Assembly: GCA_004298435.1 (NCBI GenBank) | Contig: SCSF01000060.1 | Location: forward strand, 1 to 37,084 | Reading direction: 5' to 3' | DNA: 37,084 bases | DNA from: Beijerinckiaceae bacterium | GTDB taxonomy: Bacteria > Pseudomonadota > Alphaproteobacteria > Rhizobiales > Beijerinckiaceae | Part shown: positions 7,271-13,959 of the stretch, piece after piece | Layout: every line of letters starts with the position of its first letter | Numbering within the stretch: position 1 is the stretch's first letter | Program-made: the position numbers and the translations under genes | The notes under the pieces: model-generated | What the model saw: only the letters and a program-made list of their open reading frames with translations | Database searches by the model: none | What the model was told of the DNA's origin: nothing

Positions 7271-8215
7271 TCATTGCGGCGGCGGCGTAATGCCCAGAAG
7301 CGCGGCGGCACAGAGCACCAGAAGGCCGACGCCCCATTCGGCCTCGATGCTGAGACATAGTCCAGCGATCGGCGGCGTGCCCTTCGCGGGAGGACCGTTA
7401 TGCGCCGTAAAGTCGCGCAGCCGTGGCATGGCAATGAAGCGGTTGAAATAGGCAAGGGCCAGCATCACCACAACCATGAAGAGCTTGACGCCCAGCACCG
7501 CGCCATAAGTGGTCATAACCAGCCTGTCAAAGTCGCCCCCGACGCGGAACCCCGCATTGGCGATCCCGCTGGCGACGATCAGGGTCACGGCGCCCATGCC
7601 CATAAGCGAATAGCGTGACAGCATCCGCAGCGCTCTTGCAGTGGCGTCATAAGGTCTGGAAGATCGCAGTTCGAAGAGCGCCAGGACAAGCGGCGCAAGG
7701 CCGCCGACCCAGGCCGAGCCCGCCAGAACATGCGCACCATAGGCCAGGATCATCGCGTCTCCATAAAGGCCTGCCCCGCCCTCCGCCGCGTGACCGAGCC
7801 ATGCCTGGCTGACCAGAAGCATTCCGGAAACAAAAAACAGAAGCAGAAGCCAGAGGCGATGCCGCGTGTGGCTGAAACCGATGACAACGAGCAACACCAG
7901 AAGCACCAGACGCAGGGCAGACACGCCGCCGAATTGCGTATCGAAAAAGAACAGGCGCCACGTCTGGAGATCACCGAGATCAGCGAACCCACCGCCGATG
8001 GTGGCCAGAATTCCGGCGAGCCACGCCACGCCCGACACAATGGCGATGGGAGCTGCGGCGCGCAGCAGGATAACGCTTCGGCGGAATGTCTGCGGCAGAT
8101 CCTTCGGATTGCAGGCCGTTTTCTCCCACAGCCAGAATACCGGGATTCCAAACAGCAGGAACATTGCGACGAAATGAATCCAGCGCGCGACGACGAGAAA
8201 TAGAGTGAGCGTCAT
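7271..8215 (-). CDS. copD: copper resistance/uptake membrane protein CopD
   Basis: 314 residues from the ATG at 8213-8215; longer versions need a TTG start and add no recognisable sequence. Eight or so hydrophobic segments fill the protein, starting LFLVVARWIHFVAMFLLFG. The CopD-domain hallmark is in the middle of the second half: YGAHVLAGSAWVGGLAPLVL, then a loop and GIANAGFRVG, GVKLFMVVVMLALAYFNRF. CopD sits in the inner membrane and works with CopC in moving copper across it. It is downstream of copC on the same strand (108-bp gap), in a leftward set with the outer-membrane protein at 8710-9699. Its placement beside copper enzymes suggests it helps supply or clear their copper (inference). 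Confidence 0.88.
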   Translation of the reverse strand: MTLTLFLVVARWIHFVAMFLLFGIPVFWLWEKTACNPKDLPQTFRRSVILLRAAAPIAIVSGVAWLAGILATIGGGFADLGDLQTWRLFFFDTQFGGVSALRLVLLVLLVVIGFSHTRHRLWLLLLFFVSGMLLVSQAWLGHAAEGGAGLYGDAMILAYGAHVLAGSAWVGGLAPLVLALFELRSSRPYDATARALRMLSRYSLMGMGAVTLIVASGIANAGFRVGGDFDRLVMTTYGAVLGVKLFMVVVMLALAYFNRFIAMPRLRDFTAHNGPPAKGTPPIAGLCLSIEAEWGVGLLVLCAAALLGITPPPQ

Positions 8216-8323
8216 TGTCTGGCATTCATATGCGTGCGGCAGCCGTGCAATCCGGCCGGAAGAGCCGCCGGCCCGAGCCGAGGTTGCTGACAAACCATCG
8301 CGGGCCGGCCTCTAAAGGTGGCG

Positions 8324-8695
8324 TCAGGGTGAAACCGTAAATCTGTAGTGTCCCGAGGTACGGTGCGTATCGACAGAGACGACATGCCATGTCACGACAT
8401 AGGTTCCCGGGCGCAGCGGGTGCAGCAGGCGGACGTGTAACACTTTCGGATTGGCATGATCGACGACCGCCTTGTCGCTCGGAACGCGCTTGCCGCCAAT
8501 TGCCGCGATGCGAACGCCGGAAAACGCGGGCACGATCTTTTGCGTGAAGGTGAGCTGGAGCTCGCTCGGCGACAGAACCACGGTCGTTCCCACACCGGGG
8601 ACGGCTTTATCAAGAAAAGCATGCGCAAAAGCTGCCGTCACCGCGAAGCTGAGAGCGACGGCGGCGAGCAGAAGAAGTTTGAGCAAACGTTGCAT
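8324..8695 (-). CDS. copC: periplasmic copper-binding protein CopC
   Basis: 123 residues with a clear signal peptide ending ...TAAFA, giving a mature protein that begins with His25. CopC proteins bind Cu(II) through this N-terminal histidine plus an Asp-x-His pair, seen here as D109-T-H111 in VVSVDTHRTSGHYRFTV. The beta-sandwich landmarks are present (SPSELQLTFTQKI, LRPGTYVVTWHVVS). The methionine-rich Cu(I) loop of plasmid-type CopC is missing, as is usual for the Cu(II)-only class. It lies 14 bp after the outer-membrane protein gene and upstream of copD, so the three are probably one transcript. Confidence 0.93.
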   Translation of the reverse strand: MQRLLKLLLLAAVALSFAVTAAFAHAFLDKAVPGVGTTVVLSPSELQLTFTQKIVPAFSGVRIAAIGGKRVPSDKAVVDHANPKVLHVRLLHPLRPGTYVVTWHVVSVDTHRTSGHYRFTVSP

Positions 8696-8709
8696 AGGCT
8701 GGACTCTCC

Positions 8710-9699
8710 TTAGAAGTTGGCGGCGCGGCTGGGCGGCGCTCCGAACAGCGGCTTGCCAAGTGTATCAGGTGCGATGTCATCCAGGAAAAAGTCTATCACA
8801 GCCATGGCTCCGACATGTCTGCCACTTGCCGCATTGACCGGAATCTGCGCCATCACGCCGACCTCGAAATACTGGCCTATATAGTAGATGGATGGGCCGA
8901 CGACGCCGGTCGTCTCGTGGACCCACTGGCCGGGCATTGAGGGGCCGGTATTTGATATAGGGGAGCTGAAAATCCCTTCAAATGCCGGCACAAGCTTGCT
9001 GAAGACTTCGGGCATCTGATGCACGTTGGAGTTGGCATAGAGCAGACTGTATTGCAGGCTCGCGCCATAGGTCAAAACCGTCGGGTTCAGGCTTCCGTCG
9101 AGTGCATTGAAAGATCTCGTGGGGATTGAATAGTCCATCTCACCAGTAATAGCGATGGGCCGCAACCAGTCGCTGTGAAGATCGCCGAAGCCTTTGCCTA
9201 TAAAAATTTTTGGCGTGACCGTTGTAAACGGATCGGAGGGAAGCGACGCAGCAGAAGAACTTCCCGTATTTCCCCATTCGACATCCGTCGCGCCCGAGAT
9301 AATGAATTCATGCTCCGGGTTCTCATAGAAGACATATTTGAGCTCCGTCTCGATGTTCGCCCAGCCCTCTGCCCTCGGGTTTCTCTGCCAGCTATAACCG
9401 TCCGAACCCACCGAAATGCCCAGGGTCGGCGTGATTGTCTTGGCGTATTCCCAGCCGAGATTGTATGCGTCCGATTCTCTGGTTCCGTCCGGATTGAGAC
9501 CGCCCGGCATATACGCAAAGGCCGGCAGCGCCAATTCGTCATTCACGCCAGGATCGTCGATTGTGAGAGTCGCCGGAAAGACGCGATTGCCGACGATCGT
9601 ATGCGCAACGGCCGGAAAGACAGAGCCGGCGAGAGTGACGATCGCAAACGCACCCGCGACTCCGAACGAGAGTGGGCGTGTGGAAGCTCTGAAAGGCAT
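8710..9699 (-). CDS. outer-membrane beta-barrel protein of unknown substrate
   Basis: 329 residues with an N-terminal signal peptide (cleavage probably after PAVA, near residue 32). The rest alternates short amphipathic strands with loops (YNLGWEYAKTITPTLGISVG, NIETELKYVFYENPEHEF, PKIFIGKGFGDL, LTYGASLQYSLLY, YFEVGVMAQIPVN), as in the transporter/MetA-phenol-degradation outer-membrane barrel families. No copper motif stands out. It is first in the leftward set with copC and copD and diverges from the multicopper oxidase operon. A role in copper entry or export through the outer membrane is inference from context. It could equally be a general porin-like barrel. Confidence 0.6.
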   Translation of the reverse strand: MPFRASTRPLSFGVAGAFAIVTLAGSVFPAVAHTIVGNRVFPATLTIDDPGVNDELALPAFAYMPGGLNPDGTRESDAYNLGWEYAKTITPTLGISVGSDGYSWQRNPRAEGWANIETELKYVFYENPEHEFIISGATDVEWGNTGSSSAASLPSDPFTTVTPKIFIGKGFGDLHSDWLRPIAITGEMDYSIPTRSFNALDGSLNPTVLTYGASLQYSLLYANSNVHQMPEVFSKLVPAFEGIFSSPISNTGPSMPGQWVHETTGVVGPSIYYIGQYFEVGVMAQIPVNAASGRHVGAMAVIDFFLDDIAPDTLGKPLFGAPPSRAANF

Positions 9700-9812
9700 G
9701 ACGAAAGCTCGATCTGATTAGAGGAATGCTGTCTGCTGACGCACCGCATTATAGCAAAGGATAGACTCGCATACGCGTACGAACATGCGCATGCAGAGTC
9801 ACCACCGCGGGG

Positions 9813-9841
9813 CTTATCTGGTCTAAAACATATATTGTCAA
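9813..9841 (-). promoter_or_regulatory. predicted promoter of the outer-membrane protein-copC-copD set
   Basis: On the minus strand the -35 box TTGACA (plus 9836-9841) is followed by exactly 17 bases and the -10 box GATAAG (plus 9813-9818). This leaves a ~107-nt leader before the ATG at 9699. The -35 lies within the 23-bp palindrome at 9827-9849, so repressor binding would block RNA polymerase. Confidence 0.55.
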
Positions 9842-9849
9842 TACATCTT
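9827..9849. promoter_or_regulatory. NsrR-like operator, copy 1
   Basis: A 23-bp 11-1-11 inverted repeat: AACATATATTG, one base, then CAATACATCTT. Comparing one half with the reverse complement of the other, 9 of 11 bases agree. The half AAGATGTATTG has the form of known NsrR half-sites (AAGATGCATTT type). It overlaps the -35 of the leftward promoter. An NsrR-type regulator is encoded in the same locus (13493-13951). Confidence 0.7.
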
Positions 9850-9902
9850 ATTCGCTTCCGATACGTTTGATGCCTTTTATAAATTTCATCATCCGACAAC
9901 GT

Positions 9903-9921
9903 TCTATCGCCTTGCGATAGA
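9903..9921. repeat. 8-bp hairpin in the divergent control region
   Basis: TCTATCGC, loop CTT, GCGATAGA. The stem is perfect and short, midway between the two NsrR-like sites. It is not followed by a T-run. It could be a binding site for a second regulator, but nothing identifies one. Confidence 0.4.
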
Positions 9922-10039
9922 GACTTGCATGTCCGTTCGTCCGACAATGCTGCGGCTGACTCTGCGGCGCACGCGTCTCGCAATCCGTTTGCACAAGATT
10001 GACACAATGTCACATTGGCGATACGTCGTTTTCGTCACA

Positions 10040-10062
10040 AACATATAATTGGTTTATATCTT
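10040..10062. promoter_or_regulatory. NsrR-like operator, copy 2, overlapping a -10 box
   Basis: A 23-bp 11-1-11 inverted repeat: AACATATAATT, one base, then GTTTATATCTT; 8 of 11 bases agree between halves. It shares AACATATA at its left end and ATCTT at its right end with copy 1. A perfect TATAAT box (10044-10049, plus strand) lies inside it, although no good -35 is seen 17 bases upstream. The operator ends 16 bases before the oxidase start codon, an ideal place for repression. Confidence 0.7.
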
Positions 10063-10078
10063 TTAGAGGGGCAATTGC

Positions 10079-11119
10079 ATGATGCAGAGTCTACGAGCGC
10101 CGGCGATGGCAGGCGCATTCGCCTGCGTTGTCGCCGGTTGGGCGCCTGTCGCTCACGCGGAAAAGCGCGTCTTCAATATGACGATCGAAGACACGATGAT
10201 CACACTGGTCGGCAAGCAGAAGTTCCATACGTTCGCGTTCGACGGACAGGTTCCAGGACCTCTGATCCACGTCAAGGAGGGCGACGATCTCACCATCAAC
10301 GTAGAGAACGACACCACGCTACCGCACACGATTCACTGGCATGGCCTGTTGCAAACGGGAACATGGAAAATGGATGGTGTTCCCGATATCACGCAAAAGG
10401 CTATCCAGCCGGGCGACACTTTTACATATCATTTCAAGGCAGAGCCGGCTGGAACCTACTGGTATCACTGCCACGTCAACACGAATGAGCACGTCGCCGA
10501 ACGCGGCATGTGGGGCCCGCTCATCATCGATCCGAAAGATCCGCTACCGATCGAGAAGAAGGTCACCAAGGATTTTCTTCTGATGTTCTCGAGTTGGGAC
10601 TCAGCCTACTGGAATAAGCCAGGTTATGGCGGCGTTCCTGGCGACGTGAACAATTACTTCACGATCAACGGAAAGGCCTTCCCCGATACGCAGCCGATCC
10701 GCGTGAAGAAGGGCGATCTCGTGCGTGTGCGTGTCTTTGGCGCTGGCGATGAAATGCACGAGCTCCATCTCCACGGCCATGTGTTCCAGATCTTCGCGAA
10801 GGATGGCCACCCGCTACCGGCGATGATCAACGCAGATACGCTCCTCTTCGGTCCGGGCGAACGCTACGACATCCTCTTCAAGGCTGACAATCCAGGCATC
10901 TGGATGGTGCATGACCATATCGACATGCACACGGTCAACGGCACGAAGCCGATGGGCGGCGCCATGACGACCGTCGAATACGACGAAGTCAACAAAGATC
11001 AGCCATTCTACATCTGGGCTCACAAGAAGTTCGTTCCGAACTTCTATTACGAGGACTCGATGAAGAAAGGGTACGGAATCTTCACGAACCCTGACTTCAA
11101 GGGCGTCCCAATCCAATAA
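10079..11119 (+). CDS. ncgA: two-domain multicopper oxidase NcgA (T1 copper in domain 1)
   Basis: 346 residues, exported by a signal peptide ending AHA near residue 27. Domain 1 has H83-x2-H86-x-H88 (HTIHWHG) and H130-C131-H132, H138, M144 (YWYHCHVNTNEHVAERGM): a full type 1 copper site plus trinuclear-centre histidines. Domain 2 has H227-x2-H230-x-H232 (MHELHLHGH) and H278-D-H280, where Asp279 replaces the type 1 cysteine. The blue copper is therefore only in domain 1, the type C arrangement known from the Nitrosomonas europaea blue copper oxidase. There, ncgA is the first gene of ncgABC-nirK and is needed for NirK-dependent nitrite tolerance. The start has an AGAGGGG ribosome site. The physiological substrate is not settled. 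Confidence 0.85.
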   Translation: MMQSLRAPAMAGAFACVVAGWAPVAHAEKRVFNMTIEDTMITLVGKQKFHTFAFDGQVPGPLIHVKEGDDLTINVENDTTLPHTIHWHGLLQTGTWKMDGVPDITQKAIQPGDTFTYHFKAEPAGTYWYHCHVNTNEHVAERGMWGPLIIDPKDPLPIEKKVTKDFLLMFSSWDSAYWNKPGYGGVPGDVNNYFTINGKAFPDTQPIRVKKGDLVRVRVFGAGDEMHELHLHGHVFQIFAKDGHPLPAMINADTLLFGPGERYDILFKADNPGIWMVHDHIDMHTVNGTKPMGGAMTTVEYDEVNKDQPFYIWAHKKFVPNFYYEDSMKKGYGIFTNPDFKGVPIQ

Positions 11120-11136
11120 TACATCAGGAGAGACTT

Positions 11137-11826
11137 ATGCGAACCTCATTACCCATGTTTATGGGTTTGGGCTTGCTCGCGCTCGCGCCTATGCAAGCCC
11201 AGGCAGGAGGAGCCGACATCCTCAAATCACAATGCTCTGCCTGCCACGCACTGAGCAAGCCGGCTTCGGTAACGATCGACGATCTCTGGACCCGCAAGGC
11301 TCCAGACCTCTGGTACGCCGGCGACAAGTTCAACAAGGACTGGCTCGTAGCCTGGTTGCAAAACCCGACACGGATCAGGCCGGCTGGCTATCCCTATTTC
11401 AAGAACGTCATCAAAGGACCGAAGCACGACGAAATCGATGAATCGAAACTGAAGCCGCATGTACATCTGGCGAAAGCCGACGCCGAGGCTGTGGCGGACG
11501 CCTTGATGGCCATGAAGCCTGATGGCGTGGTGCAGAAGGGCATTTACAAGGGCGGCTCAGTCAATATGCGCATGGGCGCAATGACGTTCGACAAGTTCCG
11601 CGGTTGTATCGCCTGCCACAAGGGCGCCGACGGCAAGGGCGGCTTCTCGGGCGCCGAGCTTACCGACGCTGGAAAGCGGCTACAGCCCGATTACATCGCG
11701 AGCTTCATCAAGGATCCGCAGAAGATCGATCCGCATATCTGGATGCCAACGCTGGCGATGAACGACCGCAGCATTCAAATGCTGACCGGCTATTTGATCA
11801 AACTCAGCGGGCAGGAGAAGAAGTGA
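11137..11826 (+). CDS. ncgB: dihaem cytochrome c (NcgB-like)
   Basis: 229 residues with a signal peptide (ending AQA, near residue 23). There are two class I c-haem sites: C33-SA-C36-H37 (QCSACHAL) and C157-IA-C160-H161 (GCIACHKG). The likely axial Met for the second haem is M203 (HIWMPTLAM). The first haem may use M124 or M126. The two halves look like duplicated cytochrome folds joined by a basic linker. It follows ncgA by 17 bp with a CAGGAGAG ribosome site and is joined to the next cytochrome gene by a TGATG overlap. It probably passes electrons to or from the oxidase or nitrite reductase in the periplasm; the direction is inference. Confidence 0.82.
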   Translation: MRTSLPMFMGLGLLALAPMQAQAGGADILKSQCSACHALSKPASVTIDDLWTRKAPDLWYAGDKFNKDWLVAWLQNPTRIRPAGYPYFKNVIKGPKHDEIDESKLKPHVHLAKADAEAVADALMAMKPDGVVQKGIYKGGSVNMRMGAMTFDKFRGCIACHKGADGKGGFSGAELTDAGKRLQPDYIASFIKDPQKIDPHIWMPTLAMNDRSIQMLTGYLIKLSGQEKK

Positions 11827-12194
11827 TGCGGCACCAGAGTTTGCTGCTTGGCGGCATTGTCCTCGCAACGCTGGCATTTTCTGCGGTTCAACCGGCCAGC
11901 GCCGCGGATACGAAAATCGAACGGGTCTACGGCACCTATTGCGTCCAGTGTCATGGACTGAAACGCAACGGTACAGGCGTCAATCTTCCCGCTCTGTCTG
12001 TCAGGCCGCGCGATCATACAGATCCCAAGGGCATGGGATCGCTTCCTGACGACGAGATCTTCAAAGCAATCAAAACCGGAGGTCTTTCGGTCAACAAGTC
12101 GGTGTTGATGCCGTCATGGGGTGGAACCCTCAACGACAAGCAGATCACCGAAATGGTCCACTACCTCAGGACCGTCTGCAAATGCGGGCACTAG
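11826..12194 (+). CDS. ncgC: monohaem cytochrome c (NcgC-like)
   Basis: 122 residues starting at the ATG that overlaps the ncgB stop by one base. A signal peptide ends ASA (residue 26). There is one haem site, C39-VQ-C42-H43 (GTYCVQCHGLKRNGTG). M95 in VLMPSWGGTL is the expected axial ligand. The fold matches small cytochrome c domains that serve copper nitrite reductases and oxidases. It ends with an unusual cysteine pair (C118-K-C120-GH), which could be a metal site or simply variation. Genetic coupling to ncgB and the position before nirK support a role as electron donor to NirK (inference). Confidence 0.82.
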   Translation: MRHQSLLLGGIVLATLAFSAVQPASAADTKIERVYGTYCVQCHGLKRNGTGVNLPALSVRPRDHTDPKGMGSLPDDEIFKAIKTGGLSVNKSVLMPSWGGTLNDKQITEMVHYLRTVCKCGH

Positions 12195-12202
12195 ATCGCG
12201 CT

Positions 12203-12229
12203 GCGTTCAGGCCGATCCGGCCTGAATGC
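12203..12229 (+). terminator. strong hairpin between ncgC and nirK
   Basis: GCGTTCAGGCCG, loop ATC, CGGCCTGAATGC forms a 12-bp stem with one G-T pair, 8 bases after the ncgC stop. There is no T-run, so it may reduce read-through or protect the upstream message rather than end it fully. nirK could therefore be expressed at a level different from ncgABC. Confidence 0.5.
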
Positions 12230-12255
12230 AAGTGACGTGATCGACAACGAACTTT

Positions 12256-12300
12256 GAGCGGGATTTCAGCGAAACTTAAAACCCTGTTCGCATCCCGCTC
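12256..12300. repeat. dispersed hairpin repeat (GAGCGGGAT family), copy upstream of nirK
   Basis: GAGCGGGAT, a 27-base loop region, then ATCCCGCTC. The right part TTCGCATCCCGCTC is identical to that of the copy downstream of nirK (13317-13362). Similar elements are scattered in Hyphomicrobiales genomes. It lies in the nirK leader, 37 bases before the start codon. Confidence 0.75.
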
Positions 12301-12337
12301 CAAGCAACTCGCGCAATCATCTACCAAGGAGAAACTG

Positions 12338-13303
12338 ATGAAAACGCCTATCGCCCGCGTGCTGAACGCGGGCCGAGCTATCCCGCTTGCCGCGGCGCTC
12401 GCACTCTCCACCATGTTTATCGGGACCGCTTGGCCGGCGGTGGCAAAGATCGTCAAGGTAACATTGACGCCGGAAGAAGTTACGCTCCCCATCGACAACA
12501 AGGGCACGAAGTACGCTGCCTGGACATTCAATGGCAAGATCCCCGGGCCGCTCATCCGTATCACCCAGGGCGATACCGTCGAATTCACGCTGCACAACGC
12601 GCCCGGCAACAAGATGTCGCATTCCATCGACATTCACGCCGCTCAGGTCGATGTGATGAACCAGTTTGCGCCCATCAAGCCGGGTCAGACGAAGACGTGG
12701 ACCTTCACGCCGAAGTATCCCGGCATATTCTTCTATCACTGTGGCGCATCGCCGATGATCCAGCATATCGCACGCGGCATGTTCGGCGCCGTCATCGTCG
12801 ATCCGAAGGATCCGAAGGCAATGCCGAAGGCGGATCGCGAATACGTCATCATTCAGTCGGAGTTGTATTCCAACCCCGAAGACGTGAAGGCGATGATGCA
12901 GGACAAGTGGTCCCATGTCATGTTCAACGGCACCGTCTTCAAATATGATCCCATCCATGATCCGGACGCCAGCGAGACGCTTGTTGCGAAGCCCGGCGAA
13001 CGCGTTCGTATCTATTTCATCAACGCAGGCCCGAACGACTTCTCGGCCTTCCACCCGATCGGCAATATCTGGGACGCCGTTTATCCGAGTGGCAACCCGA
13101 AGAACGTGCTGCACGGCATGCAGAACTATGTAGTTGGACCGGGCGATGCCGCGACCTTCGATCTGATTTCCCCGGTTGAAGGCACGGATTTGCTCGTCAC
13201 GCACTCGATGCGTGGTGCGCTTTCGGGCGCTATCGCGGCCATCATGTTCAGCAAGGATGCCGACCCGAAGATGGGTCACGGCGACGAAATTCTGGTTCGC
13301 TAG
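12338..13303 (+). CDS. nirK: copper-containing nitrite reductase NirK
   Basis: 321 residues from the ATG at 12338, chosen for its AAGGAG ribosome site and because it begins a good signal peptide. It reduces nitrite to nitric oxide in the periplasm. Type 1 copper ligands are H95, C135, H143 and M148 (SHSIDIH; YHCGASPMIQHIARGM). Type 2 copper ligands are H100, H134 and H289 (VTHSMRGAL). The catalytic pair Asp98 and His239 (FHPIG) is present, so the enzyme should be active. The C-x7-H spacing between type 1 ligands is that of class II (AniA-like) enzymes, not the C-x8-H of the class I enzymes common in rhizobia. It follows ncgABC and converges on the nsrR-type gene. No nitric oxide reductase gene is in the window. 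Confidence 0.93.
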   Translation: MKTPIARVLNAGRAIPLAAALALSTMFIGTAWPAVAKIVKVTLTPEEVTLPIDNKGTKYAAWTFNGKIPGPLIRITQGDTVEFTLHNAPGNKMSHSIDIHAAQVDVMNQFAPIKPGQTKTWTFTPKYPGIFFYHCGASPMIQHIARGMFGAVIVDPKDPKAMPKADREYVIIQSELYSNPEDVKAMMQDKWSHVMFNGTVFKYDPIHDPDASETLVAKPGERVRIYFINAGPNDFSAFHPIGNIWDAVYPSGNPKNVLHGMQNYVVGPGDAATFDLISPVEGTDLLVTHSMRGALSGAIAAIMFSKDADPKMGHGDEILVR

Positions 13304-13316
13304 ATCACGATAAATC

Positions 13317-13362
13317 AGAGCGGGATCTCTGCGATCAGTATCAACTTTTCGCATCCCGCTCT
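13317..13362. repeat. dispersed hairpin repeat (GAGCGGGAT family), copy downstream of nirK
   Basis: AGAGCGGGAT, 26 bases, ATCCCGCTCT: a perfect 10-bp inverted repeat 13 bases after the nirK stop. It probably also serves as a 3' stem-loop for the nirK message. The partner copy is at 12256-12300. Confidence 0.8.
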
Positions 13363-13492
13363 GGTGGCATGGCGATACGCGAGGAAATTTACCAGCGCCA
13401 CACCCTCGCGCCGCATGCCGCGCGGCGCGCGCTTGACAGCGTAAGAGTAAGTCGAGCGCGCGCAACGGCCCAAAGCAAGATATTCAAGATAA

Positions 13493-13951
13493 TCAGCGAT
13501 GCGGATGAGATCGGCCGTTGCCAAGATCCAGCAGAAGCTTCAAAGAGCGCCGCGGTTTTATCAGATCCTCGAGCGTGTAACCGTCAAGCACCGACAAAAA
13601 AGCCTTTGTCGCATCGCGCAGCGCGCATCTGAGCACACAGCAATTCTCTATCCTGCAAAAACCGCCGGTCCCTTGCAGGCAACCGACGACACCCAACTCA
13701 CGCTCGACCTGCCGAACGAGAGTCCCGACGCAAATCTGCGACGGCTTTCGCGCGAGAGCCAGGCCGCCGTTCTTGCCACGGGTCGTTTCGAGATATCCGA
13801 GTTGGCCAAGCTCGTGAACGACTTTCATAATGTGGCCCTTGGAGATGTCGAAATGATCGACGATCTCCCCGATGGTCGCCAGTTCATCCCCCTTCATGCT
13901 TACATACATGAGTACGCGCAGAGCATAGTCCGTGTGAAGGGTCAGACGCAT
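13493..13951 (-). CDS. nsrR: Rrf2-family NO-sensing repressor, NsrR type
   Basis: 152 residues. The Rrf2 winged helix is clear: MRLTLHTDYALRVLMYVSMK, then TIGEIVDHFDISKGHIMKVV and LGYLETTRGKNGGLALAR. The [4Fe-4S] cluster region has C91, C99 and C104/C105 (GCLQGTGGFCRIENCC), a NsrR-like spacing; C74 and C109 are additional. NsrR loses DNA binding when its cluster reacts with nitric oxide, derepressing NO-related genes. Two matching operators lie in the ncgA/copC control region. The gene faces nirK and starts 8 bp after the ubiE stop on the same strand, so it may be made from a ubiE-nsrR message. The C-terminal ~30 residues are less conserved. Confidence 0.87.
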   Translation of the reverse strand: MRLTLHTDYALRVLMYVSMKGDELATIGEIVDHFDISKGHIMKVVHELGQLGYLETTRGKNGGLALARKPSQICVGTLVRQVERELGVVGCLQGTGGFCRIENCCVLRCALRDATKAFLSVLDGYTLEDLIKPRRSLKLLLDLGNGRSHPHR

Positions 13952-13959
13952 ATGCCGCT

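Noticed and set aside
10000-10012. TGACA-CAA-TGTCA inverted repeat as an FNR/NnrR-type box upstream of ncgA
   Set aside because: The outer bases do not fit TTGAT-N4-ATCAA or TTG-N8-CAA. The repeat is only five bases per arm and could be chance.
12317-13465. A 382-codon open frame antisense to nirK
   Set aside because: NirK on the plus strand has every copper ligand and a good ribosome site; the antisense product is Arg/His-rich and unrecognisable.
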